From Tidjanibacter sp. (lineage in GTDB: Bacteria; Bacteroidota; Bacteroidia; Bacteroidales; Rikenellaceae): 64,000 bases of DNA. Under the pieces are notes generated by a model, which saw only the letters and a list, made by a program, of their open reading frames with translations, was not told the DNA's origin and searched no databases. Below are positions 52,958 through 61,090 of this stretch, piece by piece. The stretch's first letter is position 1. Each line of letters starts with the position of its first letter. The position numbers and the translations under genes are program-made. The stretch lies in NCBI GenBank assembly GCA_017396085.1, contig JAFQNC010000035.1:24918-88917 (forward strand), written 5' to 3'.

Positions 52958-54907
52958 ATGAAAAAGAAAACAACCCTGCCGGTACACGGCGGACTCCGAG
53001 AGGGCGTGAATCCCTACGACATCGTTCATCGCTACGAAAAAATCCCCACCAAAGTCTATCCCACCGAGCCCGAGGCTGTACAAGCCATCGCCGATAGGGT
53101 TGTGGCCGCAATCAAAAACTTCGTGCAGAGCCCCATTGACGACTACGGTATGGAGGAGAAAACCTTTGCGCTGGGACTCACCACAGGTCGCACCCCCGTG
53201 GGCCTCTACCGTGAGTTGGCAGCCCGCTGTGAGCGTGGCGAGGTGAGTTTCCAGAGGGTGTCGGTCTACTCGCTTGACGAGTTCTATCCCATCACCGCCA
53301 AGGAGCAACAGAGCCGCAACTACCGTATCCACGAGGAGTTTATCAACCGTGTGGACATCAGGCCCGAGAATGTACACCTCATCGACAGCCACATCTCCAA
53401 AGACGAACTTGGCACCTACTGCGCCGCCTACGACAAGATTGCCAGCGGTGTGGACTTGATGATTATCGGTATGGGCGAGCAGGGACAAATCGGTTTCAAC
53501 GATGTTGGCTCCAACGCCAAGAGCCGCACCCGCCTTGTGCAACTCACTCACAATGCACGCACCACCCAGAGCAGCCTCTTCTTTGGCGATGAGAACACGC
53601 CCAAGATGGCTATCACTATGGGCCTCGGTACCGTGTTGAGCGCAAAGAGCATCATCCTGATGGCTTGGGGCGAGGACAAGGCCGATGTGGTGAGGGCTGT
53701 GGTTGAGGGCGAGTCCACAAGAGCTGTGCCCGCATCGCTCCTGCAAGAGCACCCCAACATCACTGTCTATGCCGATGACAACTCCGCATCCCGCCTCACA
53801 CGCATAGCCACCCCTTGGTTGGTGGGCTTGTGCGATTGGACTCCAAAATTTGTCCGCAAGGCTGTGGTGTGGCTGTGTGAGAAGGTGCAAAAACCCATTC
53901 TCAAACTCACCTACGAGGACTACATCGAGAACTCTTTGGGCGAGTTGTTGGAACAGAAGGGGCCCTATGACAAAATCAACATCAACGTATTTAACGACCT
54001 TCAGCACACCATCACCGGCTGGCCCGGTGGTAAACCCAATGCCGATGACACCACCCGTCCCGTTAGTTCGACTCCCTATCCCAAGAGGGTGATTATCTTC
54101 TCGCCCCACCCGGACGATGATGTGATTTCGATGGGTGGCACATTCCACCGCCTTGTAACTCAGGGCCACGATGTACACGTTGCCTATGAGACTTCGGGTA
54201 ATGTGGCTGTCTATGACGATGTGGTGTTGCAGAATGTGGACACCGCAAGGGAACTCGGCTTTGGCGACCGCTATGAGGAGGTCAAGGCCATCATCGCAAG
54301 CAAGGAGAAGGGCAAACCCGAACCTCGCGCACTGCTTGATATTAAGGGCGCCATCCGTAGGGCAGAGGCTCGTGCCGCTTGTCGCTCACTCGGACTTGAC
54401 GACCGCACCAACGCCCACTTCCTCAACCTGCCCTTCTACGAAACGGGCGGTATCAAGAAAGGCGAACTTGGCGAGGCCGACATTCAGATTATCGTGGAGT
54501 TGCTGGAGAAAATTCAGCCCCATCAGGTCTATGTTGCCGGCGACCTCACCGACCCCCACGGTACCCACCGCATCTGTACGGAGGCTGTGTTTGAGGCTAT
54601 GGAGCGCACCAAGGAGCAGCCTTGGAATAAGGAGAGCCACATTTGGCTCTACCGTGGTGCTTGGCAGGAGTGGAACCTCGGTATGGTAGATATGGCAGTG
54701 CCACTGAGCCCCGAGGAGATTGTGGCCAAACGCCACGCCATCTACCGCCACCTCTCGCAGAAGGACATTGTACCCTTCCCCGGTGCCGACAAGAGGGAGT
54801 TTTGGCAGAGGGCCGAGGACAGGACCCAGAACACCGCACGTCTTTACGATGCTCTCGGTATGGCAGAGTATCAGGCTATAGAGGTGTTCGTGGAGATGAA
54901 CTGGTAA
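52958..54907 (+). CDS. NagB-like / PIG-L deacetylase fusion (glucosamine-6-phosphate deaminase family)
   Basis: A 649-residue cytoplasmic protein. Residues about 30-290 are NagB-like (LGLTTGRTPVGLY phosphate loop, YSLDEFYP with Asp107), and about 370-649 a PIG-L/LmbE deacetylase with the zinc motif HPDDD (384-388) and a later DPHGTHRICTEA. The fusion is known in Bacteroides and usually annotated as glucosamine-6-phosphate deaminase. In the deaminase half, the E. coli Asp141, His143 and Glu148 positions read Gln175, Gln177 and Asp182, so ordinary NagB chemistry is doubtful. The protein probably handles HexNAc released by the locus. Confidence 0.9.
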   Translation: MKKKTTLPVHGGLREGVNPYDIVHRYEKIPTKVYPTEPEAVQAIADRVVAAIKNFVQSPIDDYGMEEKTFALGLTTGRTPVGLYRELAARCERGEVSFQRVSVYSLDEFYPITAKEQQSRNYRIHEEFINRVDIRPENVHLIDSHISKDELGTYCAAYDKIASGVDLMIIGMGEQGQIGFNDVGSNAKSRTRLVQLTHNARTTQSSLFFGDENTPKMAITMGLGTVLSAKSIILMAWGEDKADVVRAVVEGESTRAVPASLLQEHPNITVYADDNSASRLTRIATPWLVGLCDWTPKFVRKAVVWLCEKVQKPILKLTYEDYIENSLGELLEQKGPYDKININVFNDLQHTITGWPGGKPNADDTTRPVSSTPYPKRVIIFSPHPDDDVISMGGTFHRLVTQGHDVHVAYETSGNVAVYDDVVLQNVDTARELGFGDRYEEVKAIIASKEKGKPEPRALLDIKGAIRRAEARAACRSLGLDDRTNAHFLNLPFYETGGIKKGELGEADIQIIVELLEKIQPHQVYVAGDLTDPHGTHRICTEAVFEAMERTKEQPWNKESHIWLYRGAWQEWNLGMVDMAVPLSPEEIVAKRHAIYRHLSQKDIVPFPGADKREFWQRAEDRTQNTARLYDALGMAEYQAIEVFVEMNW

Positions 54908-55070
54908 AAAAAAGCGTTTTGCAGGGTGATTTCGGCGTTACGCTCGCACTCGAAATCCTCATTTACCTTGAGTAAACTGCGGTTTCTTGTGCTTCGCAAG
55001 CCTTGAAATCCCCACTGCAAAACGCTTTTTTTGTTATATATTAGGCAGGGTGATTTCGGCGTTACGCTCG
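54907..55070. repeat. 18-bp inverted repeat with nested 26-bp direct repeat
   Basis: Arms AAAAAAAGCGTTTTGCAG (54907-54924) and CTGCAAAACGCTTTTTTT (55015-55032) are perfect reverse complements about 90 bp apart and start at the stop codon of the fusion gene. A 26-bp sequence starting GCAGGGTGATTTCGGCG occurs at 54921-54946 and again, identical, at 55045-55070 outside the inverted pair. The T7 tail after the right arm could act as a terminator. Confidence 0.85.
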
Positions 55071-55077
55071 GATGAAT

Positions 55078-55197
55078 AAAGGGCTCTAAGGGCTTTAAGG
55101 GCTTTAAGGGCCTTAGGGGCATTAAGGGCAGGAAGGGCAGCCACCTAAAAGCACAGGTATCTTTTTTAATACCCGTGTCAAAGGCACACCACAATTT
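55078..55197. repeat. 9-bp array plus inverted GGGTATT hairpin block
   Basis: GGGCTTTAA-type 9-bp units (55081-55140) are followed by an inverted copy of the hairpin block: read on the minus strand 55197-55156 has AAATTGTGGTGTGCCT, then CACGGGTATTAAAAAAGATACC. This matches 19007-19050 apart from four bases and the last hairpin position. The two together fill the remaining gap before the GH20 gene. Confidence 0.8.
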
Positions 55198-55259
55198 CCC
55201 ATTTTCCATTTCCTTCATCGCTTTGCCATAATTTGAAAAAACCACAAAAACAACCCATA

Positions 55260-57590
55260 ATGAAAAAACTTTTTCCGCTGATTGCGCTCTTGTGTGCGCT
55301 GTGCAGTTGCTCCTGTGGGGCAGCAAAAGTTGGTGTCGCCAACTTTGATAACGTTATTCCACAACCCCAAAGTGTTGTCTACGTGGCCGATGCCGAGGGC
55401 TACACACTCTCCAAAGCAACCGCCGTGGCCTATGGTGAGGGTGTGGACCAGAGGGATGCCGAGTTCCTCGTGGAGTATGTGGCTATGTCCACGGGCATCA
55501 ACCTATCCGCACCGCAGAGTGGGGTAGAGGGTGGCATCGTGCTCACCATCGACTCCACCATTGCCAACCCTGAGGGCTACCGACTGAGGGTGTGCTCGGA
55601 GGGAGTGCAGATTGTGGGTGCTTCGGGCGATGGACTCTTCTATGGTATCCAAACCCTGCGTAAGGCACTGCCCGTGGGCAAGTTCAGGAGCGTGGAACTG
55701 CCCGCCGTGGAGGTGAGCGATGAGCCCTTGTTTGGCTACCGAGGTATGCACCTCGATGTGTCGCGCCATTTCGATGGGGTGGAGTTTGTGAAGAAATATA
55801 TTGATATGCTCGCCCTGCACAATATGAACACTTTTCATTGGCACCTGACCGATGACCAAGGTTGGCGTATTGAGATTAAGAAGTACCCCCTGCTGACCTC
55901 GGTGGCAACCACCCGCAGTCAGACTGTCATTGGCCGCAATTCGGGCGTGTGGGACGGTGTGCCCTATGGAGAGGGGTGTTTCTACACGCAGGAGCAGATT
56001 AGGGAGGTGGTGGCCTACGCTGCCGAGCGACACATCAACATCATCCCCGAGATTGATATGCCCGGCCATATGGTGGCTGCGCTGGCTGCCTACCCCGAGT
56101 TGGGATGTACGGGTGGCCCCTATGAGGTGTGGACCATCTGGGGTGTGTCGAAGGACCTGCTCTGTGTGGGTAACGACCAGACGGTGCAGTTCGCCAAGGA
56201 TGTGTTGGAGGAGGTTGTGGCCCTCTTCCCCTATGAGTATGTTCACATCGGTGGCGATGAGTGCCCCAAGGTGAGGTGGCACGAGTGCCCCAAATGCCAA
56301 GCCCGCATTGACGCTTTGGGCTTGCGCAACACCAAGGCCAAGTCGCCCGAGGAGGCCCTGCAAGGCTGGTTTATGAGGGAGATGGCCGATTTCTTGGGCG
56401 AGAGAGGCAAGACCGTCATCGGCTGGGATGAGGTGCTCGATGGCGAGAACTTGGGCGAGAATATGGTTGTGATGTCGTGGCGAGGCGAGGCAGGTGGCAT
56501 TAAGGCTGCCAAGAGGCGTGTGCGCTCCATTATGACCCCCAACAACCCCCTCTACTTCGACTACTACCAAACACGTGAGATTACCCGTGAGCCCTTTGCC
56601 ATTGGTGGCTATAATCCGTTGGAGAACGTCTACGCCTACAACCCCGTGGGTAATGTGCCCGAGGAGTATAGGGAGTATATCCTTGGCGTGCAGGCCAACG
56701 TGTGGAGGGAGTACATCAAGAGTGCCGACCACGTGGAGCATATGGTGCTACCCCGTGCTGCTGCGCTGTGTGAGGTGCAGTGGATGAACCCCGAGCAGAA
56801 GAACTACGAGGAGTTCCTCACCCGCCTACAACCGATGATTAGGCTCTACCAGCACCTCGGCTACAACTATGCCCCCTATGTGCTCGATGTGGATGTCAAT
56901 ATTACCCCTGCCGAGGGCGAGAGGGCCTTTGAGGTGAGCCTTTCGACTTTGGACAATGCAGAGGTGCGCTATACCACCAGTGGGCGCAAGCCCACCAAGA
57001 GGTCCAAACTCTATGAGGGCCCCGTGAGGGTGGAGGAGAGTTGCACCCTGCGTGCTGTGGCTGTGCGTGGTGGAGTGTGCAGCGATGAGGTGAGTCTGCC
57101 CGTGGAGTTCAGCAAGAGCACCTTGTGTGCCGTGGCACTTGCCGAGCAACCCGCACCCAACTACACCTACGAGGGCGCCGGAGTGCTTGTGGATGGCCTT
57201 GTGGGTAATGGCAACTACCGCACGGGCCGCTGGTTGGGCTTCCACGGTGCCGACTGCGTGGCCACCATAGATTTGGGCTCGGAGCAGAGCGTGAGCCGCT
57301 TGGCCTTCAACGTGTGCGTCAATAAGGACGATGGGTGCCTTGATGCGAGGGGAGTGAAGGTGGAGATTAGCACCGATGGCGAGCACTGGACCACCGCCTT
57401 TGAGCAGGCCATTGCCCCGATGACAAAGGAGCAGGACCACGGAGTCTATGCCCACGCCTATGAGTTTGCCCCTGCCGAGGGCCGTTGGGTGAGGGTTAGT
57501 GTGCAGAGCGAGAGGTGCATACCCTCGTGGCACGCCTACGCTGCGGGCGGTGCAGGGTTCCTCTTTGTAGACGAACTGTCGCTGCGATAG
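55260..57590 (+). CDS. GH20 beta-N-acetylhexosaminidase
   Basis: A 776-residue exported enzyme; the signal MKKLFPLIALLCALCSC has a likely lipobox, so it is probably a lipoprotein. An N-terminal hexosaminidase b-like domain (about 25-150) precedes the GH20 barrel with FGYRGMHLDVSRHF, FHWHLTDDQGWR, and the catalytic pair Asp333-Glu334 in HIGGDECPK. C-terminal parts are a chitobiase-like Ig domain (EVRYTTSGRKPTKRSKLYEG) and an F5/8 (CBM32-like) module. It removes terminal GlcNAc or GalNAc. The ATG at 55260 is used, as the upstream one adds non-signal residues. Confidence 0.96.
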   Translation: MKKLFPLIALLCALCSCSCGAAKVGVANFDNVIPQPQSVVYVADAEGYTLSKATAVAYGEGVDQRDAEFLVEYVAMSTGINLSAPQSGVEGGIVLTIDSTIANPEGYRLRVCSEGVQIVGASGDGLFYGIQTLRKALPVGKFRSVELPAVEVSDEPLFGYRGMHLDVSRHFDGVEFVKKYIDMLALHNMNTFHWHLTDDQGWRIEIKKYPLLTSVATTRSQTVIGRNSGVWDGVPYGEGCFYTQEQIREVVAYAAERHINIIPEIDMPGHMVAALAAYPELGCTGGPYEVWTIWGVSKDLLCVGNDQTVQFAKDVLEEVVALFPYEYVHIGGDECPKVRWHECPKCQARIDALGLRNTKAKSPEEALQGWFMREMADFLGERGKTVIGWDEVLDGENLGENMVVMSWRGEAGGIKAAKRRVRSIMTPNNPLYFDYYQTREITREPFAIGGYNPLENVYAYNPVGNVPEEYREYILGVQANVWREYIKSADHVEHMVLPRAAALCEVQWMNPEQKNYEEFLTRLQPMIRLYQHLGYNYAPYVLDVDVNITPAEGERAFEVSLSTLDNAEVRYTTSGRKPTKRSKLYEGPVRVEESCTLRAVAVRGGVCSDEVSLPVEFSKSTLCAVALAEQPAPNYTYEGAGVLVDGLVGNGNYRTGRWLGFHGADCVATIDLGSEQSVSRLAFNVCVNKDDGCLDARGVKVEISTDGEHWTTAFEQAIAPMTKEQDHGVYAHAYEFAPAEGRWVRVSVQSERCIPSWHAYAAGGAGFLFVDELSLR

Positions 57591-57628
57591 AGAGGGCAGA
57601 GCGACTGCTATGCCCATAAGGCAATAGG

Positions 57629-57686
57629 GGTGATAGGAGTGATTGGCACAATGACCAACCTCCTATCACCTCTGTTGTTTTTTTTT
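57629..57686 (+). terminator. Terminator after the GH20 gene
   Basis: Perfect 11-bp outer stem GGTGATAGGAG / CTCCTATCACC (57629-57639 and 57660-57670) with an inner TTGG / CCAA pairing, followed by a T9 run at 57678-57686 and then G8. It separates the two transcription units of the PUL. Confidence 0.75.
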
Positions 57687-57710
57687 GGGGGGGGCTGGGC
57701 ACTTTGGTTT

Positions 57711-57772
57711 TTTAAGGACTTTAAGGGCTTTAAGGTCTTTAAGGTCTTTAAGGTCTTTAAGGGCCTTATCGG
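57711..57772. repeat. 9-bp tandem array (TTAAGGTCT/TTAAGGGCT)
   Basis: About six 9-bp units in the 557-bp gap between GH20 and the BACON gene. The rest of the gap is a GC-rich stretch with AACTGCC doublet (57790-57806) and, from 57830, an AT-rich control region with PUL promoter 2. Confidence 0.85.
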
Positions 57773-57982
57773 ATAAATCCCAGTCGGCCCAACTGCCAAC
57801 TGCCGGTCGGCCACCCAATTTCCTAATCCTTTTTATTAAACAACCCGCAGTATTGCCACGATAAAATAAAACAATTTAGAAAAGTGTGTGCGGTGTGTGT
57901 TTGTGTAAGTAATTGATTTGTAGGCGTGTTGCTATTGTGAAATAAAATCAAATAATAAATAAATGCTTTTTGAGTAAAAAAG

Positions 57983-58014
57983 TTTGTTTGTGTGGTTTGG
58001 AAAATCTATTTTTG
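57983..58014 (+). promoter_or_regulatory. PUL promoter 2
   Basis: TTTG at 57983-57986 and TATTTTTG at 58007-58014 with 20 nt between them. The start would be near 58020, leaving a leader of about 127 nt before the BACON gene. The upstream word TTTTATTAAA (57831-57840) also occurs before promoter 1 (37654-37663), hinting at common control. Confidence 0.65.
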
Positions 58015-58147
58015 AGATGTTTCCGTGGGCTTAAAATGTTTGTTTTGAGCATCGGAAGCGGAAAAATAGAGATTTTTTAACCACAAAAAGAGAAGGAAAA
58101 TCCTTAACAAACAAACTTATTTATTTAACCTAAATTCTTCAAAAAGT

Positions 58148-59761
58148 ATGAAAAAAGTTTTTGCAATCGTAGCAATCGTGGCTTGTGCATTGGCTTGCGA
58201 GCCCGAGGTACAGAACTACGTAAAGCTGGCTGATGCCGAGCAGGAGGCAACTTTGGCTTTCGGCGTTAAGGGTGGCGAGAAGACCGTTGTTATCGCAACT
58301 GACGCTGCTTGGACCGCAACTGCCGACCAGACTTGGCTGACCGTTGAGCCCGCATCGGGTGCTGCAGGTGAGGCTGTTGAGCTGACCGTTAGCGTTCCCG
58401 CAGAGAACACTTCCTACGACAACTTGAGCGCTACCATCACCATCGCTGCCGGCAACGCAACTCCTCTTCAGATTGCCGTTACCCAGTTGCAGACCGATGA
58501 GGTAAATGTGGGCGAGTTGGAGGTGCTGAACATCGGCTATGAGGGTGGCGAGGTTGAGCTTCCCGTCAATGCCAACATTGAGTATGAGATTACCTCCGAT
58601 GCCGATTGGGCAGTTGTTGAGGGCACCCGTGGTCTGACCACCACCAAACACGTTATCAAAGTTGCCAAAAATGGTACTTTGACAAATCGTACTGCTACCA
58701 TCTCCTTGGAGGCAGAGGGTTTTGACCCTATTGACGTCTATCTCACTCAGGCTGGCTACATCTTCTCGGTTAATTCGACTACCATTATTCCTCAGGTTGG
58801 TAGCGTTACAATTACTGATGGCTCCACTGCGAATGCTGTTGTTTCGATGGCTCTCTATGATGGCAAACTCGTTGTTTGTGCAGGTAATGGCTCTATGCCC
58901 AAACTCGTAAACAAAGCAACCGGTGCTGTTGAGGGCGACCTCGTAACCGGTGGTTTTGTGCCCTACTATGTTGCTAACGATGACGCAGGCAACCTTGTTA
59001 TGACCACTCGTGTTCACAATAATGTATGGGATGGTAACTATTCGTTCCAAGTATGGTATTTGACACCCGGTAGCACTACTGCTGTAAAACTTGTGCAGGC
59101 TACTGCTGCTAACCGCCACAATGGTTGTGGTTTGGCTGTTCGTGGTGATGTTACCAAGAATGCAGCTATCCTTGTTCCCGAGGAGAATCCCTATGGGGCT
59201 GGTGTTAATGCTGTAGCTGGTTGGGATATTGTCAATGGTGTTGCAGGCGAGGTTCAGAATTTCTCTATGACTGGCTTCGATGGTATGAAAGATAATTACC
59301 AAGGTCAACTTAACTATTGGTCGGGAGCCCCCAACAACCTTAATTCTTTCGCACTTCTCGGTACCTCTGTTGCAAATGGTGCAATTATGTTGGCGACCTA
59401 TCCTGATAACGGTATCTACAGTGTAGCAGGTGCAAATGCAACTCAACTTGCACCCAACCTCTTCGATTGGGATGGTATCTCGAATGCAACCGACCTTATT
59501 TATGTAAACAATACTCCTTATGTAGCATTTGTTGCATCGGCAGGTTTCCCTCACTGGGGCGGTTTGGCAAAGATTAAGGTTTTCACTCAAACAGCAACTG
59601 GCTTTGAGTTGGTTGGCACTCCTTCAACCACTTCATACTACACTACCGAGGGTCCTTTGACCACTTCGGATGTATGTTTGGAGGCTGTGGAGGGTGGTAT
59701 CAATGTATACTACATTTGCAACTCGACCACCGCATTTGAGAGCTTCTTCATTGCATTGTAA
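58148..59761 (+). CDS. BACON-domain surface lipoprotein with DUF5018-like propeller
   Basis: A 537-residue lipoprotein; the short signal MKKVFAIVAIVACALAC gives Cys17. Two BACON domains follow (about 35-115: GGEKTVVIATDAAWTATADQ...; about 118-200: GGEVELPVNANIEYEITSDADW). The C-terminal part (about 210-537) is propeller-like with VVCAGNGSMPKLVNKATG, VANDDAGNLVMTT and ends PTSTSYYTTEGPL-like strands, similar to the DUF5018 protein at 46604. BACON modules commonly bind glycans or mucin. It has its own promoter. Codon choice is more A/T-ending than in neighbouring genes. Confidence 0.8.
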   Translation: MKKVFAIVAIVACALACEPEVQNYVKLADAEQEATLAFGVKGGEKTVVIATDAAWTATADQTWLTVEPASGAAGEAVELTVSVPAENTSYDNLSATITIAAGNATPLQIAVTQLQTDEVNVGELEVLNIGYEGGEVELPVNANIEYEITSDADWAVVEGTRGLTTTKHVIKVAKNGTLTNRTATISLEAEGFDPIDVYLTQAGYIFSVNSTTIIPQVGSVTITDGSTANAVVSMALYDGKLVVCAGNGSMPKLVNKATGAVEGDLVTGGFVPYYVANDDAGNLVMTTRVHNNVWDGNYSFQVWYLTPGSTTAVKLVQATAANRHNGCGLAVRGDVTKNAAILVPEENPYGAGVNAVAGWDIVNGVAGEVQNFSMTGFDGMKDNYQGQLNYWSGAPNNLNSFALLGTSVANGAIMLATYPDNGIYSVAGANATQLAPNLFDWDGISNATDLIYVNNTPYVAFVASAGFPHWGGLAKIKVFTQTATGFELVGTPSTTSYYTTEGPLTTSDVCLEAVEGGINVYYICNSTTAFESFFIAL

Positions 59762-59888
59762 GATAAAATGGAGCGAGGAGTCTTTCCCTGCTCACACATA
59801 CACGCACATTCTTTTTGGGAGTAGGGCAGGGCAGGAGAACTGCACTGCCCTCTCCTTTTTAGGGAACAGAGTACAGAGAAAAATATTT

Positions 59889-59987
59889 CCCTTAGGGGCC
59901 TTAAAGCCCTTAAAGCCCTTAAAGCCCTTAAAGACTTTAGAGCCCTTAAAAGCCCTAAAACCTGCGGGTATTAAAAAAGATACCCAA
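59889..59987. repeat. 9-bp array plus GGGTATT hairpin block
   Basis: CTTAAAGCC 9-bp units (59889-59955, the reverse complement of the arrays at 55078 and 57711) run into the hairpin GCGGGTATTAAAAAAGATACCC (59964-59985). Compared with 55078-55197 the two blocks are in the opposite order. The ATTGTGGTGTGCC flank is absent here. Confidence 0.8.
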
Positions 59988-60013
59988 GAAAATTGAAACC
60001 ATTGAAAACTCAG

Positions 60014-61066
60014 ATGAAGCGCATTTTTTCCATAGTGGCAACTTTGTGCCTATGTGTGTCGTTGGCCGTGGCTTGCAACCCCACGCCCGACAACACGCAA
60101 CCCAACAACCCCAACAACCCCGAAAAACCAACACCCGAGCCCGATGTTCCTCAACCCGAGGGACGCAACGAACTCGTGGCACAAGAGGGCTATCCCGAGG
60201 GAATGAAGGTCTACTACTTCAAGAACTTCTATGAGGATGGCACCGATGACTATTGCAGTGGCTACTACGCCATTGTGGACACCAAGTCCAACCCTGCGCT
60301 GAAATTCAATGCGGTGTACGTTGAGCAAGACGCTACACCATCCGACATATTCGCCTCCTTCAAAGGGGGCACTCCACTGCTCGCAACCAATGGTGGCTAC
60401 TTTTGGGATGGCACGTCGCTCAGCCTGCTCATTTCGGGTGGCAAGGTGGAGTCCATAGCCGCCCAATATGTGTGGCCCACCTACGAGGGGGTTTCCTACA
60501 CCGCCTGTCCCACACGTGCAGCCTTTGGTGTACACGCCGATGGCACCCCCGATGCCAAGTGGGTCTACTGCTGTCCCGATGACGGCGACAAGCCCTATGC
60601 CTTCCTCGCACCCAAGGGTAACAACGAGGAGAAGGGCGTATTCACAAGCACCCCTTGGAAATCGACCGATGGGGGCACACTCTGGACTCCGCAGGAGGCC
60701 GTGGGTGGTGGCCCAATGATTTTGTGGGAAGGCAAGAATGTGGCCAAGCGCAACTACTGGAGAGAGGTGCTCCATAGCGGTGGCACGGGTGCACTGGTCT
60801 ACAACCCGCGCACCATCGTTGGCTACACCGCCGATGGGCGCATTGTGCTCTTTGTGTGCGATGGTCGCCAGTCCAACGGTAGTTGGGGCTACACTCTGCC
60901 CGAAGCAGCCGATATGCTTGCGGGTTTGGGCGTGCAGTGGGCCGTAAACCTCGATGGCGGCGGCTCCTCGGTGATGGTGGGCAAAGACGGCAAGGCCCTC
61001 AATGCTCCCTCCGATGGTGCCCAAAGGCGTGTGCCCACCGCCATTGTTATATCTTTGCAGAACTAA
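60014..61066 (+). CDS. NAGPA-type phosphodiester glycosidase lipoprotein
   Basis: A 350-residue lipoprotein (MKRIFSIVATLCLCVSLAVAC, Cys21) with an Asn/Pro-rich linker (about 22-50). The catalytic domain belongs to the phosphodiester alpha-GlcNAc glycosidase (uncovering enzyme, NAGPA) family: LLATNGGYFWDG near residue 120, TRAAFGVHADG, the conserved GGGPMILWEGKN and the signature AVNLDGGGSSVM followed by RRVPTAIVI. Such enzymes remove GlcNAc linked through phosphate. The start at 60014 gives the clean signal. It suggests the PUL target has a sugar-1-phosphate link. Confidence 0.88.
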   Translation: MKRIFSIVATLCLCVSLAVACNPTPDNTQPNNPNNPEKPTPEPDVPQPEGRNELVAQEGYPEGMKVYYFKNFYEDGTDDYCSGYYAIVDTKSNPALKFNAVYVEQDATPSDIFASFKGGTPLLATNGGYFWDGTSLSLLISGGKVESIAAQYVWPTYEGVSYTACPTRAAFGVHADGTPDAKWVYCCPDDGDKPYAFLAPKGNNEEKGVFTSTPWKSTDGGTLWTPQEAVGGGPMILWEGKNVAKRNYWREVLHSGGTGALVYNPRTIVGYTADGRIVLFVCDGRQSNGSWGYTLPEAADMLAGLGVQWAVNLDGGGSSVMVGKDGKALNAPSDGAQRRVPTAIVISLQN

Positions 61067-61090
61067 TAAATAGAAACTAACACAATAGGT

